Counted from the first letter of the stretch, positions 45,470-53,700 are shown. The stretch is DNA of 64,000 nt from Mucilaginibacter sp. L196 (GCF_009765905.1 NZ_LMUO01000019.1:670418-734417), one strand, 5' to 3'. Translations and numbers: made by a program. The notes: generated by a model from the letters alone, not told the origin.

Positions 45470-47176
45470 ATGAATAAGTTCTCAGCTATTGATTACATAA
45501 TATTCGTTATCTACTTTTTTGTAGTATCGGGTTATGGCTATTGGGTATATCGCCGTAAAAAAACAGCTACCATATCCGGCAGTCACGATTTCTTTTTGGC
45601 TGAAGGCTCTCTTACCTGGTGGGCAATTGGCGCATCGCTTATCGCATCCAATATTTCAGCAGAACAGTTTATCGGTGCCAGCGGGCAGGGTTTCCAGGTG
45701 GGGCTTGCTGTTGCGGCTTATGAATGGGTGGCCGCCATCGCGCTTATTATTGTAGCGGTATGGTTTATCCCGGTGTATCTTAAAAATAAGATATTTACCA
45801 TGCCACAGTTTCTGGAAACAAGGTATAACCAAACGGTAAGTTTGATTATGGCTATTTTCTGGCTGTTTCTGTATGTATTTGTTAATTTAACCTCTATTCT
45901 TTTCCTGGGCGCATTAGCTATTAACAGTTTGGCCGGTGGCAGTCAGGAAACATTTCATTATATCATCATTGCACTTGCTGTGTTCTCGCTTATTATCGCC
46001 CTTGGTGGTATGAAAGTAATTGGATTTACTGATGTTATACAAGTTTTAGTATTGGTTATCGGCGGTTTAGCTACTACCTATATAGCTTTAACTTTAGTTA
46101 GTGAGCGTTTTGGATTGGGTAAAGATGCATTAGCGGGCTTTAGCGCCATGCTGAAAAATGCGCCTGATCACTTTAAAATGATATTACCTAAACCCGGCCC
46201 GCACGCCTCACAGCAGGATGTCGACAAGTATCTTTTACTGCCCGGCATTGCCATGTATTTTGCAGGCCAATGGATAGTTAACTTAAACTACTGGGGTTGC
46301 AATCAATATATCACACAAAGGGCATTAGGTGCCAATCTTAAAACAGCACGTACAGGTATTTTATTTGCAGGTTTGATGAAACTGGCTATGCCTATTATTG
46401 TGATTTTGCCAGGTATCGCAGCTTACGTTTTATACAAAAACGGCGGCCTGCAACATGAGATGACAGTAGGTGGGCACTTAAACCCGGATAATGCTTATTC
46501 TGCTGTGCTTGGGTTTTTGCCAAATGGCTTAAAAGGCCTTTCTATAGCGGCCCTAACGGCAGCCATAGTTGCATCATTAGCAGGCAAGGCTAATAGTATA
46601 TCCACCATATTTACAATGGATATTTATAAAAAATACATAAAGAGGGATGCCGATGAGAAATCGATGGTTGGCATGGGTAAGATCATTATCGGTGTAGCCT
46701 TGTTCCTTTCTATTTTACTTACCTGGAAAGATCTTTTAGGAATAGGTGGCGAGGGTGGTTTTACATTTATTCAGAAATATACCGGCTTTATCAGTCCGGG
46801 TATATTTGCCATATTTATATTGGGCTTTTTTTGGAAGCGTACCACAGGCGGGGCCGCAATTGCAGGTATCCTGACAGGATTTTTAGCTTCTGTTTTGTTC
46901 AATAACTACGCACCATCTCTATTTGGACACGAGACATTTTTGTATACCGCTTTCCCTAATGGGCATGGTGGCTACGAAATTCCATTCCTGATTTGTATGG
47001 GGCTGTCTTTCTTGTTTACTATGATAGTAATGGTAGTTATAAGTTTATTTGCTCCTAAAATTAATCCCAAACATTTTGTTTTAGATAGATCGATGTTCAA
47101 AGTAGAGCCTTCAACATTGGCGCTTATAGTGATAACGTTGTTATTACTTACAACACTTTACGTCAAGTTTTGGTAG
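45470..47176 (+). CDS. Sodium/sugar symporter (SSS family), probable arabinose importer
   Basis: 568 aa with about 14 membrane segments of the SGLT-like branch of SSS: SAIDYIIFVIYFFVVSGYGY first helix, LIASNISAEQFIGASGQGF (sodium-site region), YWGCNQYITQRALGA and ALTAAIVASLAGKANSISTI. This is the animal SGLT-like layout often seen for glucose/galactose/arabinose uptake in Bacteroidota. Located 80 bases after araA on the same strand, so L-arabinose is the likely cargo. A bidirectional terminator at 47196-47230 ends the operon. Confidence 0.88.
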   Translation: MNKFSAIDYIIFVIYFFVVSGYGYWVYRRKKTATISGSHDFFLAEGSLTWWAIGASLIASNISAEQFIGASGQGFQVGLAVAAYEWVAAIALIIVAVWFIPVYLKNKIFTMPQFLETRYNQTVSLIMAIFWLFLYVFVNLTSILFLGALAINSLAGGSQETFHYIIIALAVFSLIIALGGMKVIGFTDVIQVLVLVIGGLATTYIALTLVSERFGLGKDALAGFSAMLKNAPDHFKMILPKPGPHASQQDVDKYLLLPGIAMYFAGQWIVNLNYWGCNQYITQRALGANLKTARTGILFAGLMKLAMPIIVILPGIAAYVLYKNGGLQHEMTVGGHLNPDNAYSAVLGFLPNGLKGLSIAALTAAIVASLAGKANSISTIFTMDIYKKYIKRDADEKSMVGMGKIIIGVALFLSILLTWKDLLGIGGEGGFTFIQKYTGFISPGIFAIFILGFFWKRTTGGAAIAGILTGFLASVLFNNYAPSLFGHETFLYTAFPNGHGGYEIPFLICMGLSFLFTMIVMVVISLFAPKINPKHFVLDRSMFKVEPSTLALIVITLLLLTTLYVKFW

Positions 47177-47195
47177 TATAAAACTTACCCTAAAT

Positions 47196-47230
47196 AAAAA
47201 CAGGCATCTCAATTTCGGGATGCCTGTTTT
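47196..47230. terminator. Bidirectional rho-independent terminator
   Basis: Stem CAGGCATCTC (47201-47210) pairs with GGGATGCCTG (47217-47226), one G-T pair, loop AATTTC, flanked by A5 on the left and T4 on the right. It serves both the ara operon (plus) and the AraR-like gene (minus). Confidence 0.88.
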
Positions 47231-47250
47231 ATTATATTATTTATTCTCGA

Positions 47251-47958
47251 TTAAAATATCAGGTTGGTAGGGTTGGGGATCAGGTTTAAAAATGCCTGGA
47301 ATTTGGCATAATAATTTTGCATATTCAGCTGATAGTAAAATGCGCCTCTTCTTGATCCTGCTTTATCTTTTTCGGCTTGTTTAATCAGTAACCCGGTAGC
47401 CAATATTCGTTTACTGAAATTACGCTTATCAATAGTAGTATTGTACACGCTCTCATAAAGGCTTTGCAATTGTGGGATGGTAAACCTACTAGGCAGCAAT
47501 TCAAAAAGGATTGGATGTAGTGCTGCCTTATAGCGAATACGCCTTTTTGCCATTTCAACCATTTCTTGCTGATCAAATATAAGTTTAGGCATGCGTTTAA
47601 GCGAGAACCATTCAGGATGGAAATCTGCACTTATTTGCTTTTGGTACTTGTTAATATCTATCAGGGCAAAGTAGGCTGTAGATACTGTTCTTTCCACAGG
47701 GTCGCGAAGTGGATTGCCGAAAGTATGTAATTGTTCCAAATACATACCATCTAAGCCTGTTAACTGTTTAAGTATTCGGTTTGATGCCTGATCGAGGCTT
47801 TCATCGGGTTGTACAAAGCCCCCCATAAGGCTCCATTTACCCATCTCGGGTTCAAACCCACGTTGTATCAATAAAATTTTTAAGGTATCACCGTCAAATC
47901 CAAATATAATACAATCTACTGCCTGTGTGAACCGACTTTGTTTGGAATAGCTGATCAT
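47251..47958 (-). CDS. araR: Nudix-related transcriptional regulator, AraR-like
   Basis: 235 aa. The N-terminal Nudix-type domain (DCIIFGFDGDTLKILLIQRG, GKWSLMGGFVQPDESLDQAS) looks degenerate at the catalytic GX5EX7REUXEEXGU box: after GGFVQPDESLDQASNRILKQ, the RE-EE acidic residues are absent, as in regulators that bind rather than hydrolyse nucleotides. A winged helix follows (RFTIPQLQSLYESVYNTTID, KRNFSKRILATGLL). This NrtR-like architecture is that of AraR described in Bacteroides as the L-arabinose regulator. Converges on the ara operon. The symbol is by architecture and location. Confidence 0.83.
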   Translation of the reverse strand: MISYSKQSRFTQAVDCIIFGFDGDTLKILLIQRGFEPEMGKWSLMGGFVQPDESLDQASNRILKQLTGLDGMYLEQLHTFGNPLRDPVERTVSTAYFALIDINKYQKQISADFHPEWFSLKRMPKLIFDQQEMVEMAKRRIRYKAALHPILFELLPSRFTIPQLQSLYESVYNTTIDKRNFSKRILATGLLIKQAEKDKAGSRRGAFYYQLNMQNYYAKFQAFLNLIPNPTNLIF

Positions 47959-48120
47959 TTAAATGGTTAATCTTTTTTCAAGGATGTACCTACAAATCTA
48001 ACATTTTCATTCATAGCTCAACATAAATCTAAACACATTTAGAAGAGTTAATGATCATTAGGAAAAAACTAATTGAATAAGGTTGTAGGATTATATCTTG
48101 TCCTAATAAGAATTTTATGA

Positions 48121-48483
48121 TTATAACGTGTATTGGCTATGATCTGTATCTATAAATTCCCACCTTAAAGGGCTGAATGCATCAACCAACATACCCTCCT
48201 CAAGACAAACACAACCATGTACAGTATAGGGTGGTGCATAATAACCATCGCCCTTGCTAATGATCTTTTTTGTATCTCCCATAGTCATTTCAAAAGTACC
48301 GCTTTCCACATAGGTTACTTGCGAGTGCGCATGGTTATGTAATTGCCCACAGCTGTCTTTTTCAAACTTAACCTTAACAAGCATTACTTTATCGTCATAT
48401 CCCAATACTTGTCGCTGTACTCCCGCACCAACTGTTTTCCAGTCAGATTTCTCCTCAAATTGAAATAAATTACTTTGTATCAT
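48121..48483 (-). CDS. kdgF: Cupin protein KdgF, unsaturated uronate linearising
   Basis: 120 aa, small single-domain cupin, no signal peptide. KdgF converts the cyclic 4,5-unsaturated galacturonate released by GH105/GH88 to linear 5-keto-4-deoxyuronate, the substrate of KduI. Metal-binding cupin residues are His49, His51, Gln55 and His89 (QLHNHAHSQVTYVESG, then PPYTVHG), and the C-terminal KdgF-like segment DAFSPLRWEFI is present. 54 bases after the yhcH-like gene, sharing its promoter and LacI-type site at 49210-49276. Confidence 0.88.
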   Translation of the reverse strand: MIQSNLFQFEEKSDWKTVGAGVQRQVLGYDDKVMLVKVKFEKDSCGQLHNHAHSQVTYVESGTFEMTMGDTKKIISKGDGYYAPPYTVHGCVCLEEGMLVDAFSPLRWEFIDTDHSQYTL

Positions 48484-48537
48484 TTTAGTATGCTATTGTT
48501 TACCGTTTTATTATGTAGGCTTATATCTGCTCAGATA

Positions 48538-49143
48538 TTAATTAACCACTTTAATTTTTATAACTAATTTTTTCACTGTATCATATCCATCAACTTTGAT
48601 GTTGGGACGGTGAGCATCAGGTGGAAAAAATAAAAAGAACTGACTTGGTGTTGCTAAGTAATAAGTTCCGTCGGCTGTGTAGTTAGCCGCGTCTTTTGCC
48701 GGGTTATAGGGATTAATTACGGTAGCGGTACTTACCGGTGCAACCCCTATTTTTTCTTCTCCGATGATGACGTATTGCAAGTCGATATATTTTTGGTGTG
48801 ATTCCCATTTCGCATTTTCTAATGTTTTAGAAGGATCATGGGTAATACTGGCATAAGCATTTTTATCATCTATCGGATATTTCCCCGGAGCCAGGTTTTT
48901 TAGATCCTGATTTTTCATGAATGCGAATACCTTATCCCAAACGGCTTTATTGGCATTGTACTGTTTGTAAAATTCCAATGCATTAACAGAGGGGCTTACA
49001 TCTATTAAAAGACCGTTGTTCCATACTTTACTTTTTACCCATTGCTCAGCAGCTTTTTGATCAGCTTGAGCCAATGCTATATTTTTCATTGTAAAGAAAT
49101 TTAGAAAAACTAAGGTTATGATAATAGCTTTTTTTATTCTCAT
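48538..49143 (-). CDS. Exported YhcH/YjgK/YiaL-family protein
   Basis: 201 aa with a signal peptide (MRIKKAIIITLVFLNFF..., to about ALAQ). The body matches the DUF386 beta-barrel family (WESHQKYIDLQYVIIGEEKI, FLFFPPDAHRP) with the metal-binding His-rich positions (ESHQKYID and PPDAHRP). Family members are linked to uptake of sialic acid, uronates and other sugar acids, possibly as mutarotases or isomerases. Cytosolic relatives are ~150 aa; this one is exported and has ~40 extra N-terminal residues. It heads a two-gene unit with kdgF, so a uronate role is likely. Confidence 0.85.
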   Translation of the reverse strand: MRIKKAIIITLVFLNFFTMKNIALAQADQKAAEQWVKSKVWNNGLLIDVSPSVNALEFYKQYNANKAVWDKVFAFMKNQDLKNLAPGKYPIDDKNAYASITHDPSKTLENAKWESHQKYIDLQYVIIGEEKIGVAPVSTATVINPYNPAKDAANYTADGTYYLATPSQFFLFFPPDAHRPNIKVDGYDTVKKLVIKIKVVN

Positions 49144-49209
49144 GATTATAAAGGGTTTAAATAGGACTTAGTGTTCCTTTATGTATTATTAATATAATAT
49201 TTACTTTTT

Positions 49210-49276
49210 CAATATTACAACGTATTCCTTTTAAATTGAAGGAAATTAGCGTATATATCTACGCAAACGTTGGAGT
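49210..49276 (-). promoter_or_regulatory. yhcH-kdgF promoter with putative LacI-type activator site (site C)
   Basis: The 16-mer ACGCAAACGTTGGAGT (49261-49276, plus-strand reading) is followed on the minus strand, after exactly 43 bases, by TAATATTG (49210-49217), one mismatch from TAnnTTTG. The -33 position reads TTC. Same layout as the uxaC, kduI, kdgK and GH28 promoters although this unit lies 9-16 kb away from them. Confidence 0.65.
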
Positions 49277-49382
49277 GAAAACGAGTAGAGTTAGTGTTTT
49301 TGCGAAGCTGTATAAATTAGTGAAAGTATTGCATGTAATCATCTTTTCAACTTGGTTGAGGCATGTAGGTATTAATTAAAAT

Positions 49383-49416
49383 AAAAAGGAGCTATTCCAA
49401 AATGAAATAACTCCTT
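49383..49416 (-). terminator. Terminator of the YXWGXW gene
   Basis: Arms AAGGAGCTATT (49386-49396) and AATAACTCCTT (49406-49416) pair with one mismatch. On the minus strand the hairpin is followed by a run of T (A's at 49383-49387). Confidence 0.7.
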
Positions 49417-49455
49417 CTATTTTAATGACCTCCCTAAGGGGTATGGGAGACTTAA

Positions 49456-49749
49456 TTATCTCCAATATCCTCTGTGCCATGCATAACCGCGTGGGCCGTG
49501 GTGCCAGTTGCCTGCTACCCAAACCCTTCCGGCACGCGGCCGAGCCCAATGGCCGGGCCTGCGCACATAAACGCCGCCATTCCAAACCCAATCACCATCA
49601 ATCCAAATTGCACCAGAGTACGGCGCACCAGGCCTCACATAAACAGTTTCTGATGGTTGACTGCTCACATAATACTCTCCTGCACAGGCTGACATAAATA
49701 GAGAACCCGCTAATGCCGTCATGATCCCTAATTTTTGTAATGTTTTCAT
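49456..49749 (-). CDS. Small YXWGXW-repeat lipoprotein
   Basis: 97 aa. Lipoprotein signal with the cysteine in SLFMSACAG (Cys22). The mature part is rich in Trp, Gly, Arg and His with repeating aromatic strands (AIWIDGDWVWNGGVYVRRPG, VWVAGNWHHGPRG, YAWHRGYW), matching the YXWGXW family. Such proteins are membrane-anchored, often stress-related and of unknown function. Own terminator downstream; unlinked in function to the neighbours. Confidence 0.82.
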   Translation of the reverse strand: MKTLQKLGIMTALAGSLFMSACAGEYYVSSQPSETVYVRPGAPYSGAIWIDGDWVWNGGVYVRRPGHWARPRAGRVWVAGNWHHGPRGYAWHRGYWR

Positions 49750-49809
49750 AAGTATTTTTTTTGCTAGATAATAAGTATGGACAAATAACTACCAAAAAGG
49801 TTTAATAAT

Positions 49810-50700
49810 CTATTTGCTGAACTTATCGGCAACTACTAGCTCCTTACTGCCAGTTGCGTATTTATAAAACCCGCTGCCCGATTTTATGCCCAGTTGGCCA
49901 GCTGTTACCATATTTACCAAGAGTGGACAAGGCGCATATTTAGGATTGCCGAAACCACTATGTAATACATTCAATATAGCTAAACAAACATCCAGCCCTA
50001 TAAAATCCGCAAGTTGCAAAGGCCCCATAGGGTGCGCCATTCCTAATTTCATTACTGTATCTATCTCATAAACCCCGGCAACGCCTTCGTGAAGCGTATA
50101 AACCGCTTCATTTATCATCGGCATTAAAATACGGTTAGCCACAAAGCCGGGGTAATCATTTACTTCTACTGGTACTTTATCCAAAGTTGCGGATAGTTGC
50201 ATAATGGTATTAGTAACCTCATTCGTAGTTGCATAACCTCTTATTACTTCAACCAGTTTCATTAACGGTACTGGATTCATAAAGTGCATGCCGATTACAT
50301 TTCCCGGATTTTTAGTTACCGAAGCAATTTGAGTGATGGATATAGACGACGTATTGGAAGCTAGTATTACCTTATCGCTACATAGTTCACTTAACTGTTT
50401 AAACAAACTAAGTTTTATTTCTCTATTTTCTGTAGCCGCTTCAATAACCAGATCTGCGTTTTGTACAGCATTTTTTAAATCGGTGTAAGTTTTAATATGG
50501 TTTAGTGTAGCAGCTTTTGCTTGCTCATCTATTGTGCCTTTTTTTATCTGCCTGTCAAGGTTATTTGTTATAGTTTGCAAGGCGCGGTTTAATGCAGCCT
50601 CATTAATATCTACCAGTGAAACATTAAACCCATGCTGAGCGAAGGTATGCGCAATACCATTACCCATAGTCCCTGAACCTATAACTGTAATATTCTTCAT
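49810..50700 (-). CDS. 3-hydroxybutyryl-CoA dehydrogenase
   Basis: 296 aa, cytosolic. Oxidises 3-hydroxyacyl-CoA with NAD in fatty acid or butyrate-type metabolism. N-terminal Rossmann motif VIGSGTMGNGIAHTFAQHGF, catalytic His in GMHFMNPVPLMKLVEVI, and the C-terminal dimer domain with GFVANRILMPMINEA and MKLGMAHPMGPLQLADFIGL. Full length for the family. Followed by nothing on its strand before the YXWGXW gene; bioD lies 51 bases upstream. Confidence 0.93.
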   Translation of the reverse strand: MKNITVIGSGTMGNGIAHTFAQHGFNVSLVDINEAALNRALQTITNNLDRQIKKGTIDEQAKAATLNHIKTYTDLKNAVQNADLVIEAATENREIKLSLFKQLSELCSDKVILASNTSSISITQIASVTKNPGNVIGMHFMNPVPLMKLVEVIRGYATTNEVTNTIMQLSATLDKVPVEVNDYPGFVANRILMPMINEAVYTLHEGVAGVYEIDTVMKLGMAHPMGPLQLADFIGLDVCLAILNVLHSGFGNPKYAPCPLLVNMVTAGQLGIKSGSGFYKYATGSKELVVADKFSK

Positions 50701-50751
50701 GATTTATTTATTGGCTTATAGTGTTTTTGAAGCTAATATTTTATTGGCAAT

Positions 50752-51366
50752 TTACAAGGTAATAAAATCGCCAGCTTTTATTATTGCGTCTTTATCTACC
50801 GTCTCGAATTCGTGCAAATGCCCCAACAATTTTACCCCGGTGTAATTTAAAATATAACTTTCCGAGTTCTCATCAGTTTTTCCATTAAATATTATTCCGG
50901 CTATTTTAATATCATATTGCTTTAACAGAGCTACAGATAATAAAGTGTGATTAATACTCCCTAAATAATTTTGCGAAACAAGTACTACCTCAACATTGAG
51001 TTGTTTGATCAGGTCGATCATTAAATACTCATCGTTTAATGGTACCATTAAGCCGCCTGCTCCTTCAATTAACAAGTTATTGTTGGTTTTTGGAGCGATG
51101 ATTTTATTTAGGTCGATGGTTATTCCATCAATAGCAGCAGATTTATGTGGGGAATAAGGTTGTGTCAATCTGTAAGCCTCGGTATGAAAAACAGAAGTGT
51201 TGTTTGATACCAAATTCCTTACTTTTAAGGTATCGCTATCATCCAAATCTCCCGACTGTATGGGTTTCCAGTAGTCGCTTTTTAGTTTTTCTGTCAATAC
51301 CGCCGAGACGATAGTTTTACCTATCCCGGTACCTATTCCTGTAATAAATAACGTTTTATCAGGCAT
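50752..51366 (-). CDS. bioD: Dethiobiotin synthetase
   Basis: 204 aa, cytosolic. ATP-dependent ring closure of diaminopelargonic acid to dethiobiotin. P-loop FITGIGTGIGKTIVSAVL at the N terminus, substrate-site WKPIQSGDLDDSD, and the second nucleotide element LLIEGAGGLMVPLND. Start overlaps the bioF stop by 8 bases, so the two are translationally coupled. bioA and bioB are not in this window. Confidence 0.95.
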   Translation of the reverse strand: MPDKTLFITGIGTGIGKTIVSAVLTEKLKSDYWKPIQSGDLDDSDTLKVRNLVSNNTSVFHTEAYRLTQPYSPHKSAAIDGITIDLNKIIAPKTNNNLLIEGAGGLMVPLNDEYLMIDLIKQLNVEVVLVSQNYLGSINHTLLSVALLKQYDIKIAGIIFNGKTDENSESYILNYTGVKLLGHLHEFETVDKDAIIKAGDFITL

Positions 51367-52480
51367 TTATTAATTCGTTTATGGTTTTAGTCAATAGATT
51401 AATTTCATCAATAGTATTATATGCATGCAAGCAAATTCGCAATCGTTCGGTGCCTGCAGGTACGGTGGGGCTTAATATAGCACGTACATCCAAACCTTTA
51501 TTTTGTAAATATAAAGCGGCTTCCCTTGCCCGTTCGTTATCATTTAACAGCAGGCACTGTATAGCACTGTCGCTTTTAAGTAAGGCAGATGCGGTTGATA
51601 TTTTCTCCTTAAATAAGGAAATATTGCTATTCAGTGCCTTTATCGTTTTGTCTGAATGCTGTAGCATTTGATATGCTGTTTTTATGGAAGCTATTTGGTG
51701 CACCGATGTAGCAGTGGTGTAGATAAAAGACCTCGCAAAATTGATTAGGTAGTTTCTTAACGCTTCGCTACCTAAAACAATGGCACCATGACAGCCTAAA
51801 GCTTTGCCAAATGTTATCACCCGGGCAAATATTTTATTTTCAATACCCAGCTTATTAATTAAGCCTTTTTTATGCAGGCCTATGGCGTGAGCTTCATCAA
51901 CAATTAAAGCAGCATCATATTTCTCTGTAAGTAGAAGTATGTCTAATAGAGGAGGAGTGTCACCGTCCATGGAATACACGCTTTCGATGGCTACATAGCA
52001 ATTCCCTCTAGCCTGCTTTAATTTGGCTTCCAGGCTATCTAAATCATTATGCTTAAAAGTATAACGGTTGGCATGGCTTAGGCGTGCCCCGTCAATAATA
52101 GAGGCATGTATTAGTTCATCAGTAATAATAGTATCGCCGCGTTGCGCAATACATGAGAATAAGCCAACGTTAGCATCATAACCTGAGTTAAACAATAATC
52201 CCGCCACGCTATTGTGGTAAGATGCTATCTCTCGCTCCAAATCTTCAGTATACTGTAAATTACCCGACAATAGCCTCGACCCGGTAGAGCCATTCAATGC
52301 CAATTGCAGTCCATTTACTTCAGCATCAATTTTAGTTTTTAGTTCTGATGATCGGGCAAAGCCTAAATAATCATTCGAGCAAAAATCAACAAGCGAATTT
52401 TCCGGCTTAAGCGTACGGTAGGAACCCGCCAGCTTCCTTTCGGCTAATCGTTGTTCAATAAATGCTTCTGATGATTTCAC
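51359..52480 (-). CDS. bioF: 8-amino-7-oxononanoate synthase
   Basis: 373 aa, PLP-dependent alpha-oxoamine synthase. Condenses pimeloyl thioester with alanine, the first ring-building step of biotin synthesis. Family features: FCSNDYLGF, GSTGSRLLSGN, SGYDANVGLFS, DELIHASIIDGARLSHA, IVDEAHAIGLHKKG and the PLP lysine in VITFGKALGCHGA (Lys ~227). Could in principle be another member such as Kbl, but coupling to bioD decides for BioF. Confidence 0.94.
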   Translation of the reverse strand: MKSSEAFIEQRLAERKLAGSYRTLKPENSLVDFCSNDYLGFARSSELKTKIDAEVNGLQLALNGSTGSRLLSGNLQYTEDLEREIASYHNSVAGLLFNSGYDANVGLFSCIAQRGDTIITDELIHASIIDGARLSHANRYTFKHNDLDSLEAKLKQARGNCYVAIESVYSMDGDTPPLLDILLLTEKYDAALIVDEAHAIGLHKKGLINKLGIENKIFARVITFGKALGCHGAIVLGSEALRNYLINFARSFIYTTATSVHQIASIKTAYQMLQHSDKTIKALNSNISLFKEKISTASALLKSDSAIQCLLLNDNERAREAALYLQNKGLDVRAILSPTVPAGTERLRICLHAYNTIDEINLLTKTINELINA

Positions 52481-52502
52481 CCGGTAAATTTTCTGCTAAA
52501 AT

Positions 52503-52539
52503 AAAGAAAGCGCCCCGATATTATCGAGGCGCTTTCTTT
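52503..52539 (-). terminator. Terminator after the small Spy-like gene
   Basis: 12-bp arms AAAGAAAGCGCC (52503-52514) and GGCGCTTTCTTT (52528-52539) are perfectly complementary, with a further CGAT/ATCG inner stem. On the minus strand T's follow. It insulates bioF from the upstream gene. Confidence 0.85.
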
Positions 52540-52559
52540 ATTAATTTGGATGGCAAGAC

Positions 52560-52910
52560 TTAGTTGCCACCGCCGCCGCCATTTTGCATTTTGGCGCGCA
52601 TATCATCCATCATTTTTTTGTAAGCTACTTTCTGGTCATCAGTAAGTATAGCTTGTATTTTTTGATTAGCTGCCATCTGGATCGGGCGCATTGCTGTCCT
52701 GTCGCCACCAGCACTTTTTACGCTATCTCGTTGAGCAGCGGAGGTTTTTAAAATAGCTGTGATTTGAGTTGTTTGATCATCACTTAGTTTTAACTGGGTT
52801 TGCATTGCTTTAGCTCTATCTTCAGGGCTCATTCTCATTCCGCCTTGCTGTGCATGGCTCGCTGCTGTAATTCCTACAACGAAGCAGCACATTAACAAAA
52901 TTTTTTTCAT
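52560..52910 (-). CDS. Small exported Spy/CpxP-like protein
   Basis: 116 aa with a signal peptide (to about SHAQ, residue 20). The mature part is helical and charged, with LKLSDDQTTQITAIL and QAILTDDQKVAYKKMMDDM, two LTxxQ-like turns typical of Spy/CpxP and DUF4890-type periplasmic chaperone-like proteins, and ends in a Gly-Asn tail (QNGGGGGN). No partner genes nearby; own terminator. Confidence 0.72.
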   Translation of the reverse strand: MKKILLMCCFVVGITAASHAQQGGMRMSPEDRAKAMQTQLKLSDDQTTQITAILKTSAAQRDSVKSAGGDRTAMRPIQMAANQKIQAILTDDQKVAYKKMMDDMRAKMQNGGGGGN

Positions 52911-53064
52911 CGCTTAATTTTTTAGTTTTTACGTTTTATGATTAGTATGATAAAGATAACAGGTAATGGTTTAATAACGACCATGTAACTTAATTGTTGC
53001 CGAAGAGGTTAGACGCAAAAAAGCCCTTAACTATCAGTGCACTCCGTTACAGAGAAAGGATTTG

Positions 53065-53137
<73 letters not shown>

Positions 53138-53148
53138 TGTTGGGGCTG

Positions 53149-53179
53149 CGAATGTAGACAGAATTGCATTCCCTTGCAA
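53149..53179 (-). promoter_or_regulatory. Promoter of tRNA-Gly copy 1
   Basis: Minus strand TTG (53177-53179), 20 bases, TACATTCG (53149-53156), 11 bases before the tRNA. The spacer CAATTCTGTC next to the -7 box is shared with copy 2. Confidence 0.72.
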
Positions 53180-53321
53180 GTGGAAATTTTCTTTTCTTGT
53201 AAAGGCACTCATTAGGGATTCTGCATAATCATAATCTTAGCGGATATTGCTTATTCCAGTAATGGTTCCTCTTAAACTAAATTTCTCAGTTTTTCTCCCC
53301 TAAAATAATTCACAGAAAAAA

Positions 53322-53368
53322 TTGTGTAGTTAAATAACTACATTTATATTTGTAGCCAAATAGCTACA
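53322..53368 (+). promoter_or_regulatory. arsR-operon promoter with two ArsR-type operators
   Basis: TTG (53322-53324), 20-base spacer, TATATTTG (53345-53352): a perfect promoter. Two near-identical 18-mers, TGTAGTTAAATAACTACA (53325-53342, filling the spacer) and TGTAGCCAAATAGCTACA (53351-53368, over the start region), are palindromic. The ATG lies only 18 bases after the -7 box, so the leader is very short. Placement fits tight autorepression. Confidence 0.8.
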
Positions 53369-53370
53369 TA

Positions 53371-53694
53371 ATGAATTTAAGACGAGATGTATTTCAAGCC
53401 ATAGCTGACCCGACGCGAAGGGCCATATTGCTGTTGGTTGCTTCGCATACCATGACGGCGGGTGCAATAGCCGCAAATTTTGACACTGCAAGGCCCACTG
53501 TTTCAAAACACTTACAAATACTTACCGAGTGTGAATTGCTTGAACAAAAGCAAAACGGCAGGGAAATTTACTATCACATTAATGCACAGAAAATGAAAGA
53601 AGTAGACGCGTTTATTGAACCGTTCCGGAAGATGTGGGACGACAGGTTTAATAAATTGGAAGCCATTATGAAGGGATATCAATCAAAAAAATAA
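53371..53694 (+). CDS. ArsR-family winged-helix repressor
   Basis: 107 aa. Typical ArsR/SmtB winged helix (VFQAIADPTRRAILLLVASH, TMTAGAIAANFDTARPTVSK recognition helix, LQILTECELLEQKQNGREIY). No cysteine or histidine metal motif is visible (no ELCVCDL), so it is more likely of the metal-free type commonly paired with SRPBCC proteins. First of a three-gene operon with an SRPBCC protein and a DoxX-like protein; twin operators overlap its promoter. Confidence 0.92.
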   Translation: MNLRRDVFQAIADPTRRAILLLVASHTMTAGAIAANFDTARPTVSKHLQILTECELLEQKQNGREIYYHINAQKMKEVDAFIEPFRKMWDDRFNKLEAIMKGYQSKK

Positions 53695-53700
53695 TATACC

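Larger units (their letters stand above)
49144..49455. other. 312-bp gene-free stretch holding a promoter, operator site and terminator
   Basis: Besides the yhcH promoter/operator (49210-49276) and the terminator of the next gene (49383-49416) I see only A+T-rich sequence. Short reading frames over 49376-49697 are shadows of the YXWGXW gene. Confidence 0.7.

Noticed and set aside
48049..48060. 12-bp palindrome TAATGATCATTA before the AraR-like gene
   Set aside because: A+T-rich short palindrome without a second copy; too weak to call an operator.
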